A stretch of 21,279 bases of DNA, taken from NCBI GenBank assembly GCA_920105805.1, contig CAKKTI010000383.1, positions 1-21,279 of the forward strand, written 5' to 3'. This DNA is from Condylostoma magnum. Taxonomy: Eukaryota > Ciliophora > Heterotrichea > Heterotrichida > Condylostomatidae. Positions 1 to 16,797 of the stretch are shown piece by piece. The notes beneath the pieces are model-generated. The model saw only the letters and a list, made by a program, of their open reading frames with translations. It had not been told where the DNA came from and made no database searches. The position numbers were made by a program, and so were the translations under genes. The number at the start of each line of letters is the position of its first letter. Position 1 is the stretch's first letter.

Positions 1-368
1 ACATTTGTTTTTCTTGATAAATTAAACAGCTTTTAAGGATTTATTCTGTGCTAATACGCAGCTTTAACATATTAAATCTCCGGCTTATTATGTTCAACAT
101 GAAAATTCGACTACTTTATCAATCTTTACTAATTTTGCCATACATTCATTAGTTAAAGCTTTTTGTCACTCTTAAAGCTAGGAGATTAACTTAACAATCT
201 TCTCTTCTATTTCGTAAAAATCCTTTATCGTATTTACTACTGTGATTACTGCTTTCTATGAAAGGGTTAGTATAAAGGAGTCTAAGATCGGGAATTAGAA
301 GGAGATCGTTTTATCAAAGGTAAAGATTTGTTAAGGTTTTAATTTAACCTCAGTTATAATTAAGACAT
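1..368 (-). CDS. Basic, Gln/Ser-rich hypothetical protein (5' part only)
   Basis: With TAA/TAG read as Gln this minus-strand frame stays open from an ATG at 366-368 to the window edge, about 122 codons with no TGA. The N-terminal part is rich in Ser, Gln, Lys and Arg (for example NKSLPLIKRSPSNSRSQTP) and looks disordered; the later part is more mixed. No domain was recognised. The ATG lies 6 nt from the divergent ATG of the AXDND1-like gene, a layout repeated at 20598-20612, which favours this start and frame. A second minus-strand frame over the same bases is also partly open (it needs TGA as Trp) but has no usable ATG. The 3' end lies outside the window, so function and true length are unknown. 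Confidence 0.45.
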
Positions 369-374
369 TATACA
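369..374. promoter_or_regulatory. 6-nt spacer between divergent start codons (TATACA)
   Basis: Only the bases TATACA separate the minus-strand ATG (366-368) from the plus-strand ATG (375-377). It is TATA-like on the plus strand. If both starts are right, core promoter elements of each gene must lie inside the other gene's coding region, or both mRNAs have nearly no leader. The role as a promoter is inference. Confidence 0.35.
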
Positions 375-3300
375 ATGCAAAATAGGAAGCAAAGTCACCA
401 AATATAGTCGGAAAATAAACTACATACTAAGTTAACATAAAAGTACTTGCACCCAAATTCACCCTTTAATAGACACGGTAAACCTAAGCTAGATATTTTA
501 TTTTCAAAGTTGCCAAAGTAAGTATTTTCTCCGGATACTAAATTATTCAAAAGCCATGAAACTAGAAAGCTTAGTCATGATTCTTCGTAATAAATAATCA
601 AATTGGAGTCTAGTTTTACAGATGATAGTAATAAAATTAAAGGCTTGAAAAGAAAACTGTACAAAAGAAGAAAATAAGGACTGTTTAAGTCTCTTGATTT
701 TGATAATTAATTTAACTATTCTAAGGATTTTTCGAACTCTTAGGAAAATGAATTATTAGCAAGACTTGGGAAGATAGAACCTGATAATTATCTTAATCTT
801 CCAAAATCTTTAAAGGAACTTTCATACATTCAAGATGAAATTTAACAATTCATTGATAAATAAATAGGATCATATAATAAATTATCAAGTTTTTCTGATT
901 AAGTGTTCAATGTTAAACTTTTAGATATTGATACTAAAACCTTTTTGCCAGTTTTAGGACAGCCTGCAGGACGTAAGGAGGCCTAAATGCTATAATGATG
1001 GATTAATTAAATGATTAATTTGGTTCTTCGAGCTAAGTTGCCAACAAATGAGTAATTTAAGTATATAAGAATCATACTTTTTGTGGCTATTAAGGAATAT
1101 GTAAGATAAATATCTGTTGTATGCCAAGCAAGAGGAGTGATTTTCCAATAACTGTTTAACTAGGTACTTAGTATTTACTTTTACTATATCTAAGACAATA
1201 TATTAGAAAAAGACAATGATAATAAAGGATTAAAGCAACGAGTTTCAAATTTGATAGACAGGCATTTGTAAGAAATGAGCTAATTGAAAAATCATTCAGT
1301 AAATCTAGAGAAATAAGTTAATTCATACTGCATTTCTACATAAGTTTTGTAATAGGACTTGCAAAAATACAAGTAAAGATCTAAGGAGTATAAAAAGAAG
1401 ATTATAATTCTATAAGAAGCCTACGCTAAAAAGTAATTTAAACTAAAACGTTTCCAAGATGAGCATGAAAATCTAAAAGGATTAATTGCCACAATTACTG
1501 ATGATATGGAGTCAGACATGGTAGGAATTAAAAAAGTGTCCTAAAAAACCCGTATAAGATTCAGAGATCTTTCCTAACTCCTTTTAAATGATCCCTTACT
1601 ACAAGACTAATTTTATAAAGACTCTAAACAGGTACTAGAAGATGCTTAAGTAATGCATAGCTACTTTCAAAGTTAAGTCAATAAAAAAATGCTAGATACA
1701 ATGGAAGAGCTAAGAGATAAAGAGACTGATACTTTGTTTCTTATACCACTCATGGATGGATTTTCTTAAACAAAGCTTGAGCATCCCTTAATTCCTTTAG
1801 TTCAAATTGGGCATGAAAGTAGAGACCCACCAGATGTTGATGAAATTATTATTAATTTAATTGAAAAATTAGGAATTGACACCACATAATAATCAGCTGA
1901 AAAAGAGATAAGGTAATTGCTTGATTAGTATACGCATGATTATCGGGATTGTGAAAAAGTTATAAGTTAAGAGTTTATTGATCAAATATTAAGCAGTAAT
2001 GATATTGAGTATATAAAAAGGGAACTATATTTATAGATTATTCCAAGTTTTGATAAGTTAAAGGAAAAACATAATCAACTACTGAAAGTTTCAATGGATT
2101 TAGGAGAAAGAGTATAGAAGTTATAATAAAGAACATTTGGGTATAGTTAGATTATTAGAAAGACAAGGCCAAAATTGTAGTATAAAAAGATAATGTCTAA
2201 GGTTGGAACATCACTGATCTAAAGATCTTAGAATTAACCTTAAAGGTAAGTTGTATTATCAAGGTAAAAAGATGAAAATGTCAATACACAGTAAGTATAT
2301 TAATAAAAGGTATAACAACCTGCTCCTAAAAAATTCATAGCAACTTCTACAAACATAATGAATTATTAGCATCTTTTATAAGGAAACAATCTTGAAGACA
2401 TTGTTAATAATGTTAAAAAAGGTAACATAAGATCTAACACGTATCTAACTATCAGGTAACTTACAAATAATCTTGTAAATATTTTACAGGAGTTCACAAA
2501 TTCAGCTAGAAATAAAACAATAGATTAATTAAACTTTTACGATTATCTGTATAATTACCTTAAAACTAGGCACGGATTATAGAAAGTAACAGATTAAAAG
2601 TTTATTCAATACCTAGTTTCAATATAAAAGCACAAATCTAATAAATTTATTTATTTAATAGGATAGTTTTTGAGTCTGTTTGACTATCTAGATATGAACA
2701 AGCTGAAATTCTATACTTAAATACGAGAGTTTATTATATTAAGTGATATTGGATGAGATATAAGCTATCCAGATACTGATAACTACGAAATTCCAATTAA
2801 TAGAGCCAGTTAAATCTTTTATAATTACTTTTAAAATAAATTTACTGACACAGAAATCTAAAAGTTATAAAAAGAAATTGCTTTACTTGCTAAACCTTGT
2901 CCTAAAGCTTTGAATTAGTAAGGAGTAGTTAACTTTTATGATTTTATTTACTATGGATTAGATAAATTTTAAGACTATCTTAATATTTTAGACAGCTGTG
3001 TCAAAGAAATATTTGATGCTGTTGATTTAAATGATGATGGATAATTATAACTAGAAGAATTGTTATTCTTAGGGAGAAATATTCATAGATCTAGTTATAA
3101 TCCTATATACTTGTAACATCTCTTTTATCTTTATGTTGATATTGTGATAAGAGATTAGGAGGGAAATAAAGAGTATGTAATTTCCTTTTATAAATTTTGC
3201 ATAATGTCAATTGAGAATGATATTTTTCCTTTATATACACAGGAAAAGTTTCTCAATATTGATTAAGATTTAGGTTTAGACGGACATATAAATTTTATAT

Positions 3301-3623
3301 CTGAAAATAGGAGTAAAATAATTGAAGAATTAATGCAGAAAGTTAAAACAACGTCTTTAGATGAGTAAGAAATGAATTAGCAGTTATAAACTTTATTTTA
3401 AAAGATTGATCATAATATGAGTAAAAGAGCCTTATTCACGGCTTTTAGGTTAATTGAAGAAGAAATTTCATATCATTAAGCTTAGAAATTAATTCAATAA
3501 ATTGCACCTTAGATAATTTCTAGTGTAGATACGATGTGCTAGGTAGCAATTGACAAATTATAAAGTTCATATAGAGTAAAGATATCAAAGCTTAGAAATC
3601 TTAGGTATATTAAAAAGGAATGA
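375..3623 (+). CDS. AXDND1-like axonemal dynein light-chain-domain protein with coiled coils and an EF-hand
   Basis: A single intron-free frame of 1,083 codons (1,082 aa) from ATG 375 to TGA 3621. Residues about 215-275 contain AIKEYVRQISVVCQARGVIF, which resembles the axonemal dynein light chain (p28/Ax_dynein_light) pattern of an Arg-Gln-Val run followed by C-x-x-RG. Long Lys/Gln/Glu-rich helices predicted as coiled coil follow (about 300-390). A canonical EF-hand loop DLNDDGQLQLEE lies at 884-895 (position 3024 on), so calcium binding near the C-terminus is likely. Length is close to AXDND1 proteins (about 1,000 aa), expected in the axoneme of cilia. TGA is read as Trp at codons 208 (beside a TGG Trp) and 794; TAA/TAG supply most Gln. 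There is no alternative Met near the start. It ends 55 nt from the convergent ankyrin-SAM gene. The family call is moderate; the coding call is strong. Confidence 0.75.
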
Positions 3624-3678
3624 TTTATATTACATACAGCAAATATGATTAAAACATTTAATAAAACTAATTATCTAA
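3624..3678. other. 55-nt convergent intergenic spacer
   Basis: This AT-rich stretch is all that separates the TGA of the plus-strand AXDND1-like gene from the TGA of the minus-strand ankyrin-SAM gene. Both 3' untranslated regions and polyadenylation signals must fit here or overlap the opposite gene. No recognised terminator motif is visible. Confidence 0.6.
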
Positions 3679-5046
3679 TCAAAATATGATACAAAGTTTA
3701 CAGGCTGTTTCATTACTTCCTTCCATAGTCATCTCCTACTAAAATACAGTTAAATCTTCATAAATCTTGCTTAAAATCCTTGACCTATACCCAGGTTTTT
3801 CAATCCCAACACATTTTTCCAGTATAGAATCATCAATAGGTTCCTTCCACAACATTTGCATTAATATCCAATCTAAATCATCATATCCAGAATTCTTAAA
3901 TCCTTTATACTCTTCTTCTAGATTTAACTGCTTAAGCCACTCTTACATCTTAAACGGTGCCCTTAGCGAGCATGTTGTATGATATGAGTTTCCAGCACAT
4001 ATATTACAATTTTTAACCTCAAAAATCCCGGCTTCAATTTCCAATTAAATTAGAATCCTACTCTGTGTTCCATGCTTAACAATACCAGCCTGTATCAGAA
4101 TATCTCTAGTTATAGGCAAAGGAGACCTCATCTAGTTAATCATCGCCGCTACATCATCATACCCCGCCTCAATTAGCGTCCTATATGCATCAGTTAAATG
4201 GATTTTCTCAAGCCAATTATAAACTGGCTTTAAATCCTGATCTTGATAATACTCTCTATTTGTATCTGGTGTATTCTCTTTATCCATAGGACTCTTCATC
4301 ACGTCCCCCAGCTTAAATTTACCAAAGGTCTCAAATTTCTACTAGTCTAATTACAAACTAGGTGAGGCAAACAATCTGTCTTAACTTATATTCCACTGTA
4401 TAGGACTAAGCACCTCTCTACTTTTAGGACTTACCATGGACATCTCACTGTAATTAAAATCAACGCTTTTCTCTAAAATTTAAAAGACTTCGGTTACCCT
4501 GCATATGTCATAACAGTTCTTTTTATTATTGTCCTGTAGTCCTGGGTCTCCTCCATACTTTAGTAAAATGGAGACAGTGGGTACATGTCCACAATCCACA
4601 GCATATTACAATGGAGTTCTACCAAACATAAGATTCTTTAGGTTAGGATTAGCCCCGGCTATCAATAAAATCTCAGACATTTTTGAATCTCCTTTAAAAG
4701 CTGCATGGTGTAAAGGACTGTCTCCATCTCCCTGTACAGCATTAGGATTTGCTTTATATTTTAACAGTAAATTTGCCATGTCATATTACGAGTTATCTGA
4801 AGTCTAATGTAAAGGGGTTTCTCCTAAGGAATTAACAATATTAGGGTCTGCACCAAGTTTTAATAAATATTCTGCGCCCTCTAAGTGTCCGCAGATTACA
4901 GTTCTATATAGAGGAGTTCAGCCCAAGGTTTCATCTTAAGAGTCTATTTTGTCTGGGTTTTAGTTGTAGGCTTGCTTTATTTATTGTAGGTTTCCTAATC
5001 TACAGGCTTTGTGAAGGTCGATTTCTAGGTCTTCGAAATTTTTCAT
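3679..5046 (-). CDS. Ankyrin repeat protein with two SAM domains and a C-terminal CaaX prenylation box
   Basis: Frame of 456 codons (455 aa) from ATG 5044-5046 to TGA 3679-3681, no intron. Residues about 40-190 form four to five ankyrin repeats (GETPLHQ, GDSPLHHAAFKGD, GRTPLQYAVDCGH). Two SAM domains follow, around 275-337 (NWLEKIHLTDAYRTLIEAGY) and 368-432 (EWLKQLNLEEEYKGFKNSGY), each ending in a short basic helix. The protein ends in CKLCIIF: a CaaX box, CIIF, with a terminal Phe that usually favours geranylgeranylation, so it probably sits on a membrane as a scaffold. Codon 43 is TGA at the invariant Trp of the G-W-T-P-L ankyrin core, while the TGA right after CIIF must be the real stop. 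It lies downstream of the cyclic-nucleotide-binding gene on the same strand and in the same frame. Confidence 0.9.
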
Positions 5047-5121
5047 ATTTTTAAATTAGTGAAAAATTGTATATATTGATCTGATTAAGTAATTGTAAAC
5101 ATGATTAATTTGTAATTTATA

Positions 5122-6693
5122 CTAAAGTATTAAAGACTTCAGTCTATTAGGGAATTTAACAGTTTTAGGAGGCTTGAATGGTTGAATGCTTCTGTTTTAT
5201 AGTTAAAGCTTCATTTAGTTTGTAAGAAGTCTTTGGGATCTCATGAAATTAGGAGGTGGAAATCTTTTAATTGGAGATTCTCTTTATATTGATATAGGAG
5301 TGCTTTCTCTAGAAGTCTGTTCTACTTTTATCCTTTGTTTTAGTACTTTGCTATAATTTCTATACAACTTCGAGCTAATTGATCTCTTATACCGCTATTT
5401 AGTCTTAGTACGTTAATTCAAGTACTGAATTTATTTAAAGATGCTTGTATTTTTGTGTTTTGGTAATTTCTCATCAGACACAGTCGGTATAGGTGTAAAC
5501 GCATTATACTTCATCCGCTCTATGAACGATTAATTAATAGTATTCTCAGCTAATAACTATCTTTCTTCACTAGTTTGTCGTTTAATAATATTCAAAATAT
5601 CCTTAAGCATTCTTTAATCAATATACTCATCAATACTTATGCTGTATAACTCACTATTAAGTGAGTAGCATTCACAATCATTTACTCTAGTTTTCAAATT
5701 CTACAAAATTTCTTCATATCCAAATACCTCGTTTTATCCCTTCATAACAACCTTTATGTTTGCTGATTATTGCATTACTTTTCTGAATTTGGACCCGATT
5801 CTTTCATCGGATAATCTATTAGAACTCTCTTTTAACTTTGATGGAAAATTAAACTTTTTAGAAATCATGAACTCCCCTGATTTGATTATGTAAATTTTAT
5901 TGCAAGGTTAGCCTTATTTGTACACTAGCTGAGATCTGCTGAATTTTTCTTCTTTAAAATAATGTTAAAGCTTAGACAGTCTTAATTTGCTTCATCCTTT
6001 AAAAAATGAAATTGATTAAAGATATCTTACCTTGTTTCCAAGTTGACTAGTCATAACATCTCCTAGAATTTCTAAAAAGTCTCTTTTATACAACACTCCA
6101 AGGCAAACTCTATTGACAGAGGTAACATTAGCGGCTCTTAAGGCTCCGCTTATAAGAGCCAATTCTCCAAATGAGTCTCCTTCTTACACTTCATTTATAA
6201 CCTCTTCGTCTTGAAATTACTCATAGTCTATCGTTTTATTAAATATATGCAAGCCTCCAATATCTGACAATCTATCTTTTAAAGATTTTTATAGCTGTTT
6301 CACTTGAATTTTAGTGAAATTTTACACTGCTTTTTGGTCTAGCCAGTGATTTTCTTTCTTTAGTAGAGGAATATTACTAAAAAAGTTTTGCTATTTATCA
6401 TCTCTTTAGTCAACAACAGCATATGATTTTGGGTTGGTGATAACAGCATTCCCCTTCAGTATTATATAAAATTTATCCCCTTATTCACCTTTTTGAATAA
6501 TTCTGCTTCCTTCTTCATGAATCTCTAACTCCAATTTCTAGCAGCATTTGTAATGAAAGCTCTTTGATTACTTAGATAGCTTTTTGAAGAAATCTACAGA
6601 TTTTGTCAATTTAACTAAGTTTATAATATCCTTGTTAGTTCTAAGATTGGGTGTCTTGGCTAAAATTTTTAAAGTCTAATCAATTTTTATCAT
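5122..6693 (-). CDS. Cyclic-nucleotide-binding-domain protein with two CNB domains
   Basis: Frame from ATG 6691-6693, about 523 aa if it ends at TAG 5122-5124. The first CNB domain (about residues 35-225) has the start of the beta-barrel (QKGEQGDKFYIILKGNAVI) and, after a long insert, a near-perfect phosphate-binding cassette FGELALISGALRAA at 175-188, with Glu and Arg186 that contact the cyclic phosphate and ribose in PKA regulatory subunits. A second CNB-like domain follows (FFKGWSKLRL, then KIYIIKSGEFMI) but its cassette (FGYEEIL) lacks the Arg, so it may not bind ligand. The C-terminal third is basic and low in complexity. TGA is Trp at codon 234. No kinase or channel domain is present. 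The 3' end is uncertain: the frame runs on without TGA into the ankyrin-SAM gene, and TAA 5056-5058 is another possible stop. Confidence 0.82.
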
Positions 6694-6705
6694 AACCTAA
6701 ATTTA

Positions 6706-13185
<6,480 letters not shown>

Positions 13186-13222
13186 TTTTTAATAATTAGA
13201 TGTAATTAGTTTTATTTTAAGA
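13186..13222. promoter_or_regulatory. Compact spacer between NUP107 stop codons and USP start
   Basis: Between the tandem TAG TAA ending the nucleoporin gene (13223-13228) and the protease ATG (13183-13185) lie 37 AT-rich bases. They must hold the 3' untranslated end of one gene and the promoter or leader of the next. No defined motif is recognised. The role is inferred from position only. Confidence 0.35.
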
Positions 13223-13225
13223 TTA

Positions 13226-15322
13226 CTAACTAGTTAAAATAAGTGAAATCAGCTCTTCCCTTTGATTTTCGCTTAAGTAGCTTGCAAATTAGACGTTTAT
13301 ATTGTTTCTTAGAATGTTTAGCTTTTCTTGTATATTATTAGGTCTTAGTTGTTAATATGATTGGATCATTCATTGGAATATTACATTTAGTCATACTTTG
13401 AGAGCATTTGAATATTCCTGTTGAAATTCTTCGATTTATGATTAGGAAAGATTAAGCAGTATTTCTCCCTTTTTTATAATACTTTTGCAGAAACCTTCAA
13501 ATGTTAGCTGGTTTCTTTAAACCTCGTGGACTAAATTATCTGGATCACCTAGAATATAGCGATTCTGTTGGTACTATGAAATATTAAGGCCTGAATATAT
13601 AGCGTCTAGGAGTTATTTTATCATTATTACTTCTCTGTTGTTGCCTTCTAATTATAAATAAAGTTTAAATATCAGTTTAGCTAAATCTACCTTACATTGT
13701 TGTATTAGCTTTAGTACAAGAAGAGTTACAACAGTTTTAAATTCCTCAGTTTAGATTTATTGCTTTTACTAAATAACTATTTCAATTATTTCATTTTACT
13801 TATCATGCTTAACTTGTTCTATATAGTCTAGTACATCATTATGCGACAGAGAAATTACCCTGTTGTTCTTTTATTCTTCAATTATGTGTTTTAAAATATA
13901 CGTGGAAGAATCACTCTTGATATTGATTAGCTCCATGACTACTTCTTTGCTTTTCTTACTATTTTCCAATAGAAGTGAAAAAAGCTATTGCACTCTTTGC
14001 TCCTATCTTATATACGCTAGATACGGAATTATTAAGCGATAATCACGGATATTACTGAATATTACTAGGATATACTTTTATATTATTGACTCGAATAAGT
14101 TCTAATCATAGTTATCTTAAAATAAGATTATAGCTATATGCGAACACATTCTAGTTATTAAATACTTTTATTCTAGAGGGAAATTATCAGCTTTGTCAAT
14201 ATAATAGTCCAACAATTCTAATATTTTTTAATAATCTTCCATAAAAACACATTAAATAATCTGCATTTAACAATCCAAATATAAATCATCGAAATCTTAC
14301 TTAAATTTTACTAAAAGTTCATTAATAACGTTAGGAATAGTTTAATTTCAACTATAAGGCATTTATTTCGGCATAACTTCAATAACAACTCTCTCCTATG
14401 GACTAATATAATCAGAATTCCCAAAGGTTTAAGCAATTTCAAAGGCAAACATACATTTAAGCTAAGTCCACATGCAATCATAAAAATTACTAGAAAAGAC
14501 TTTACCCACAGCTTTTAAATTACCGCAAAAACTTCCGAAAACTGCCTATTCAAACTTCTCATACTCTCCTAGCTCGGGTCTACTAGCCTAAGACAACGCC
14601 CAGCATGCGTTTAAGTACACAACTATCTGAGCATTCCCAATACTCATTTAATTGTCCTCTTATTGAGTAACATGTATTAAATCTTAGCATGATTCGAATT
14701 CAAAGGTGCGAAGTTGGGATACAGGGAATAAAGCTTTAGGGAATTTTTAAAGTACTGGGTTAAAGTAGGGCAGCAGTCCTCCTAGACTAGCGGCTTTCCA
14801 AGATGCTCCGGAACTAATTAAAATACGTTAGGCATGCCATACCATGCCTGCTCTTATAAGCTTGCATACTTATTATATAACCTTCTGCTCTATTTGTATA
14901 TCTCTTTAGTCAACTTAACCAGGTTATAAGAAGCTTGTGTCAGGATGAAGGTCTAGTCTTTTCTGCTGCTGTTAAAGCTAGATCAAAGTGTTCTAAAAGT
15001 CTTAGTTATCAGTTGCTTCGATATTAGGCAAGTAAATTTCCTCTAGCCAGTTTATCAAGGAGCATAGTAGCAGAAATTTGTGGTCTTCGTATATTTTATT
15101 GTGGAAATCTTGGAGTTGCTAAAATCCTGCTTACTTTTTCACCTGTTTGATTGTGTCTTATTATAATAATTACTTTATAAGTTGATATGTCTCGAATTCT
15201 CTCTTAACTAATTCACTGTTATCTTTGTCATGGTTTTGTTATAGAGCTTGAATTATTTAGCCACAGATTATTTGAGACTCGCTATGTTGTTTTATTATGT
15301 CTGAGAATTAATCTGACAGCAT
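13226..15322 (-). CDS. NUP107: Nuclear pore protein Nup107/Nup84 family
   Basis: Frame of 699 codons (698 aa) from ATG 15320-15322 to TAG 13226-13228, no intron. The protein is nearly all helical, as expected for this scaffold nucleoporin of the Y-complex in the nuclear pore. Residues about 150-180 (LIRAGMVWHAQRILISSGAS followed by WKAASLGG) match the Nup107 signature in which a helix pair is followed by G-x-x-W-(R/K)-A-A-(S/T)-L. A further match is YEKFEQAVFGSFCGNLKAVG, then YDCMWTQLKCMF, corresponding to the YE-A-GNLK...W motif of Nup107. Length compares with yeast Nup84 (726 aa). TGA is read as Trp at several C-terminal points (YSWNQ, KVWLNVIFQW). If TAG/TAA were not stops the frame would run about 70 nt further, overlapping the start of the protease gene in another frame to a TGA TGA pair. 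Confidence 0.88.
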
Positions 15323-15470
15323 TTTTATAGTTTAACGAAATTGAAAAGGTTGGTATTATAGAGGAGTTTGTTAGTATTTAGAATATAATAAAGGCAACTT
15401 AGTATACTTACAAAATCTATTATTCAATTGGAATATTAGTTGCATCATGTAAAAATAGATCAATATTTAT

Positions 15471-16031
15471 ATGGAAATTAGAGCTTTATCATTAGAAAAT
15501 GACAAGTACAAATTTTACCAGTAATCATCTAAATTTAGATTCAATAGAGTAAAACTAATTAGGAAAGAGAATCAATTATACAAAAGAAGCTAGTTTTTAA
15601 TTCCGTAAAGTAAAAGAAATATACCTTCAAGTATTAATCTAAGTCTTCATGCCAAGTAAGTTCCTATACAAAAGAAATAAAACAAATCTGAAAGCAGTAT
15701 TCAAATTATAGAAAATTCCCATTATTGCAATACAACTATAGGTAATATTGGAGATTTGTAAAAATAAAGCAATCCTACAATAAGCGCAGTTGTTAAAATA
15801 AAGAATCACTTGTAAACACCTAAAAACTTACAACTAGATCGAAGTCTTTCTGGTATATAAACTCCTTAAAGCAGGTAAAGAACTCCAAATAATTAAAGAA
15901 ACTTTTTGTTGTTTTAAAACTTTTTTCCTGTATAGAAACCAAAGCGGGGAAGACTTCGTAGAGGAAATGTCTTATAAAGAAAATAGCCTACCTCACCAAT
16001 TCAAGTAAGTCTAATAAAACTAGCAAAATAA
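15471..16031 (+). CDS. Basic Ser/Gln/Pro-rich hypothetical protein
   Basis: A plus-strand frame rich in TAA/TAG Gln codons and with no TGA; about 186 aa from ATG 15471 to TAA 16029-16031. An in-frame ATG at 15447 is an equally possible start. Composition is basic and disordered, with TP and SP sites (LQTPKNLQLDRSLSGIQTP, QRTPNNQRN, PTSPIQ) that could be phosphorylation sites, and an Arg-rich cluster PKRGRLRRG. No domain was recognised. It is divergent from NUP107 across about 125-148 nt. The 3' end is uncertain: the frame stays open to TGA 16122-16124 but the codons past 16031 look non-coding. A GT...AG stretch of 19 nt at 16005-16023 could be a mini-intron that would switch the end to a hydrophobic tail. 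Confidence 0.55.
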
Positions 16032-16232
16032 ACTAATTCTATGTTTACCAATAATTTTATCATTATTACTAATGCCAATCAGACATTAATACAAAACCTA
16101 ACTTAACTTTACCTGTTTTATTGATATTTAATTAGTAAATGATATCAATACATATCTTAATTTAAACATTCAATATGCAAGCTAATATTCCTGGTAATAT
16201 TGGGCAATTATCTTTTCATTATCAAATTTAAT
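16032..16232. other. 201-nt AT-rich intergenic region
   Basis: The longest apparent non-coding stretch in the window. It contains no convincing open frame, RNA gene or repeat on either strand. It probably holds the 3' end of the preceding gene and the promoter of the LITAF-like gene. Confidence 0.5.
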
Positions 16233-16766
16233 ATGGAATCAGAAGGATCATTATCTGAAAGAATAGTTAGAAAGAAGATTTAAGAGACACCAGAGAGGCC
16301 AAAAAGGCCTCTATTCAATGACCAAGAAAAAGTCTTATCTGGATATGAAAGTGATTAAAGCATAGTATTTTCTTTCAAAGATTCATAATCAGACTCTGAT
16401 GTATTTTTAGAATCTAATAAATCTTAATTAACTATCAAAGAATCCATAAAGCCTAATATCTGTACATAGAAATTATTACAAGCAAAGCTTAAAATAGTTG
16501 AATAGGAAATATAAGAAATTCTAGGTAAGGATTAAACCAAACTAGAGTTTCCTCATAGCACAGCAAACACACCTGATATAGATACTAAACAAGTTATACA
16601 GATTTAAATGCTAGCATATTGTAGAAACTGCTAAAAGTAGGTCCAGACTACTTAATAAAGGCAAAGAAGTATACTAATGTACATTTTAAACAACTGCTGT
16701 GGCAAATGCATTTACTAATTAACAAGATAAGAAGATATTTGTGTAGAATGCCATACACCAATTTAA
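16233..16766 (+). CDS. LITAF-like zinc-binding protein (divergent)
   Basis: About 177 aa from ATG 16233 to TAA 16764-16766. The N-terminal 125 residues are polar and disordered with acidic and Ser-rich runs. The C-terminal part has a CxxC knuckle at 130-133 (YCRNC), a cysteine-rich segment NNCCGKC, and a final CxxC at 170-173 (CVECHTPI). This order is that of the LITAF/SIMPLE domain, where two CxxC knuckles flank a membrane-inserting helix and form one zinc site at endosomal or lysosomal membranes. The middle segment (RSILMYILNNCCGKCIYQ) is shorter and less hydrophobic than in the clear LITAF protein at 19962-20600, so it is a divergent member or another zinc ribbon. Later in-frame TAA codons at 16773 and 16788 are alternative ends; the RING gene starts 31 nt beyond the chosen stop. 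Confidence 0.6.
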
Positions 16767-16797
16767 ATAGTATAAAAACCTCCAAAATAAATTTAAA

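Noticed and set aside
223-237. 15-nt GT...AG stretch on the minus strand resembling a heterotrich mini-intron
   Set aside because: Its length is a multiple of three and removing it does not improve the frame.
1-360. Alternative minus-strand frame with TGA-encoded Trp and Cys pairs
   Set aside because: It looks partly protein-like but has no ATG before running into the opposite gene; the ATG-started frame was preferred. Not fully excluded.
2740-2775. Short intron to remove the in-frame TGA at 2754
   Set aside because: A 30-nt GT...AG choice exists, but TGA as Trp explains this and many other cases without splicing.
16005-16023. 19-nt GT...AG stretch as an intron in the basic hypothetical gene
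   Set aside because: Removal would lead into a hydrophobic tail, but length is unusual and there is no homology to decide; kept only as an alternative.
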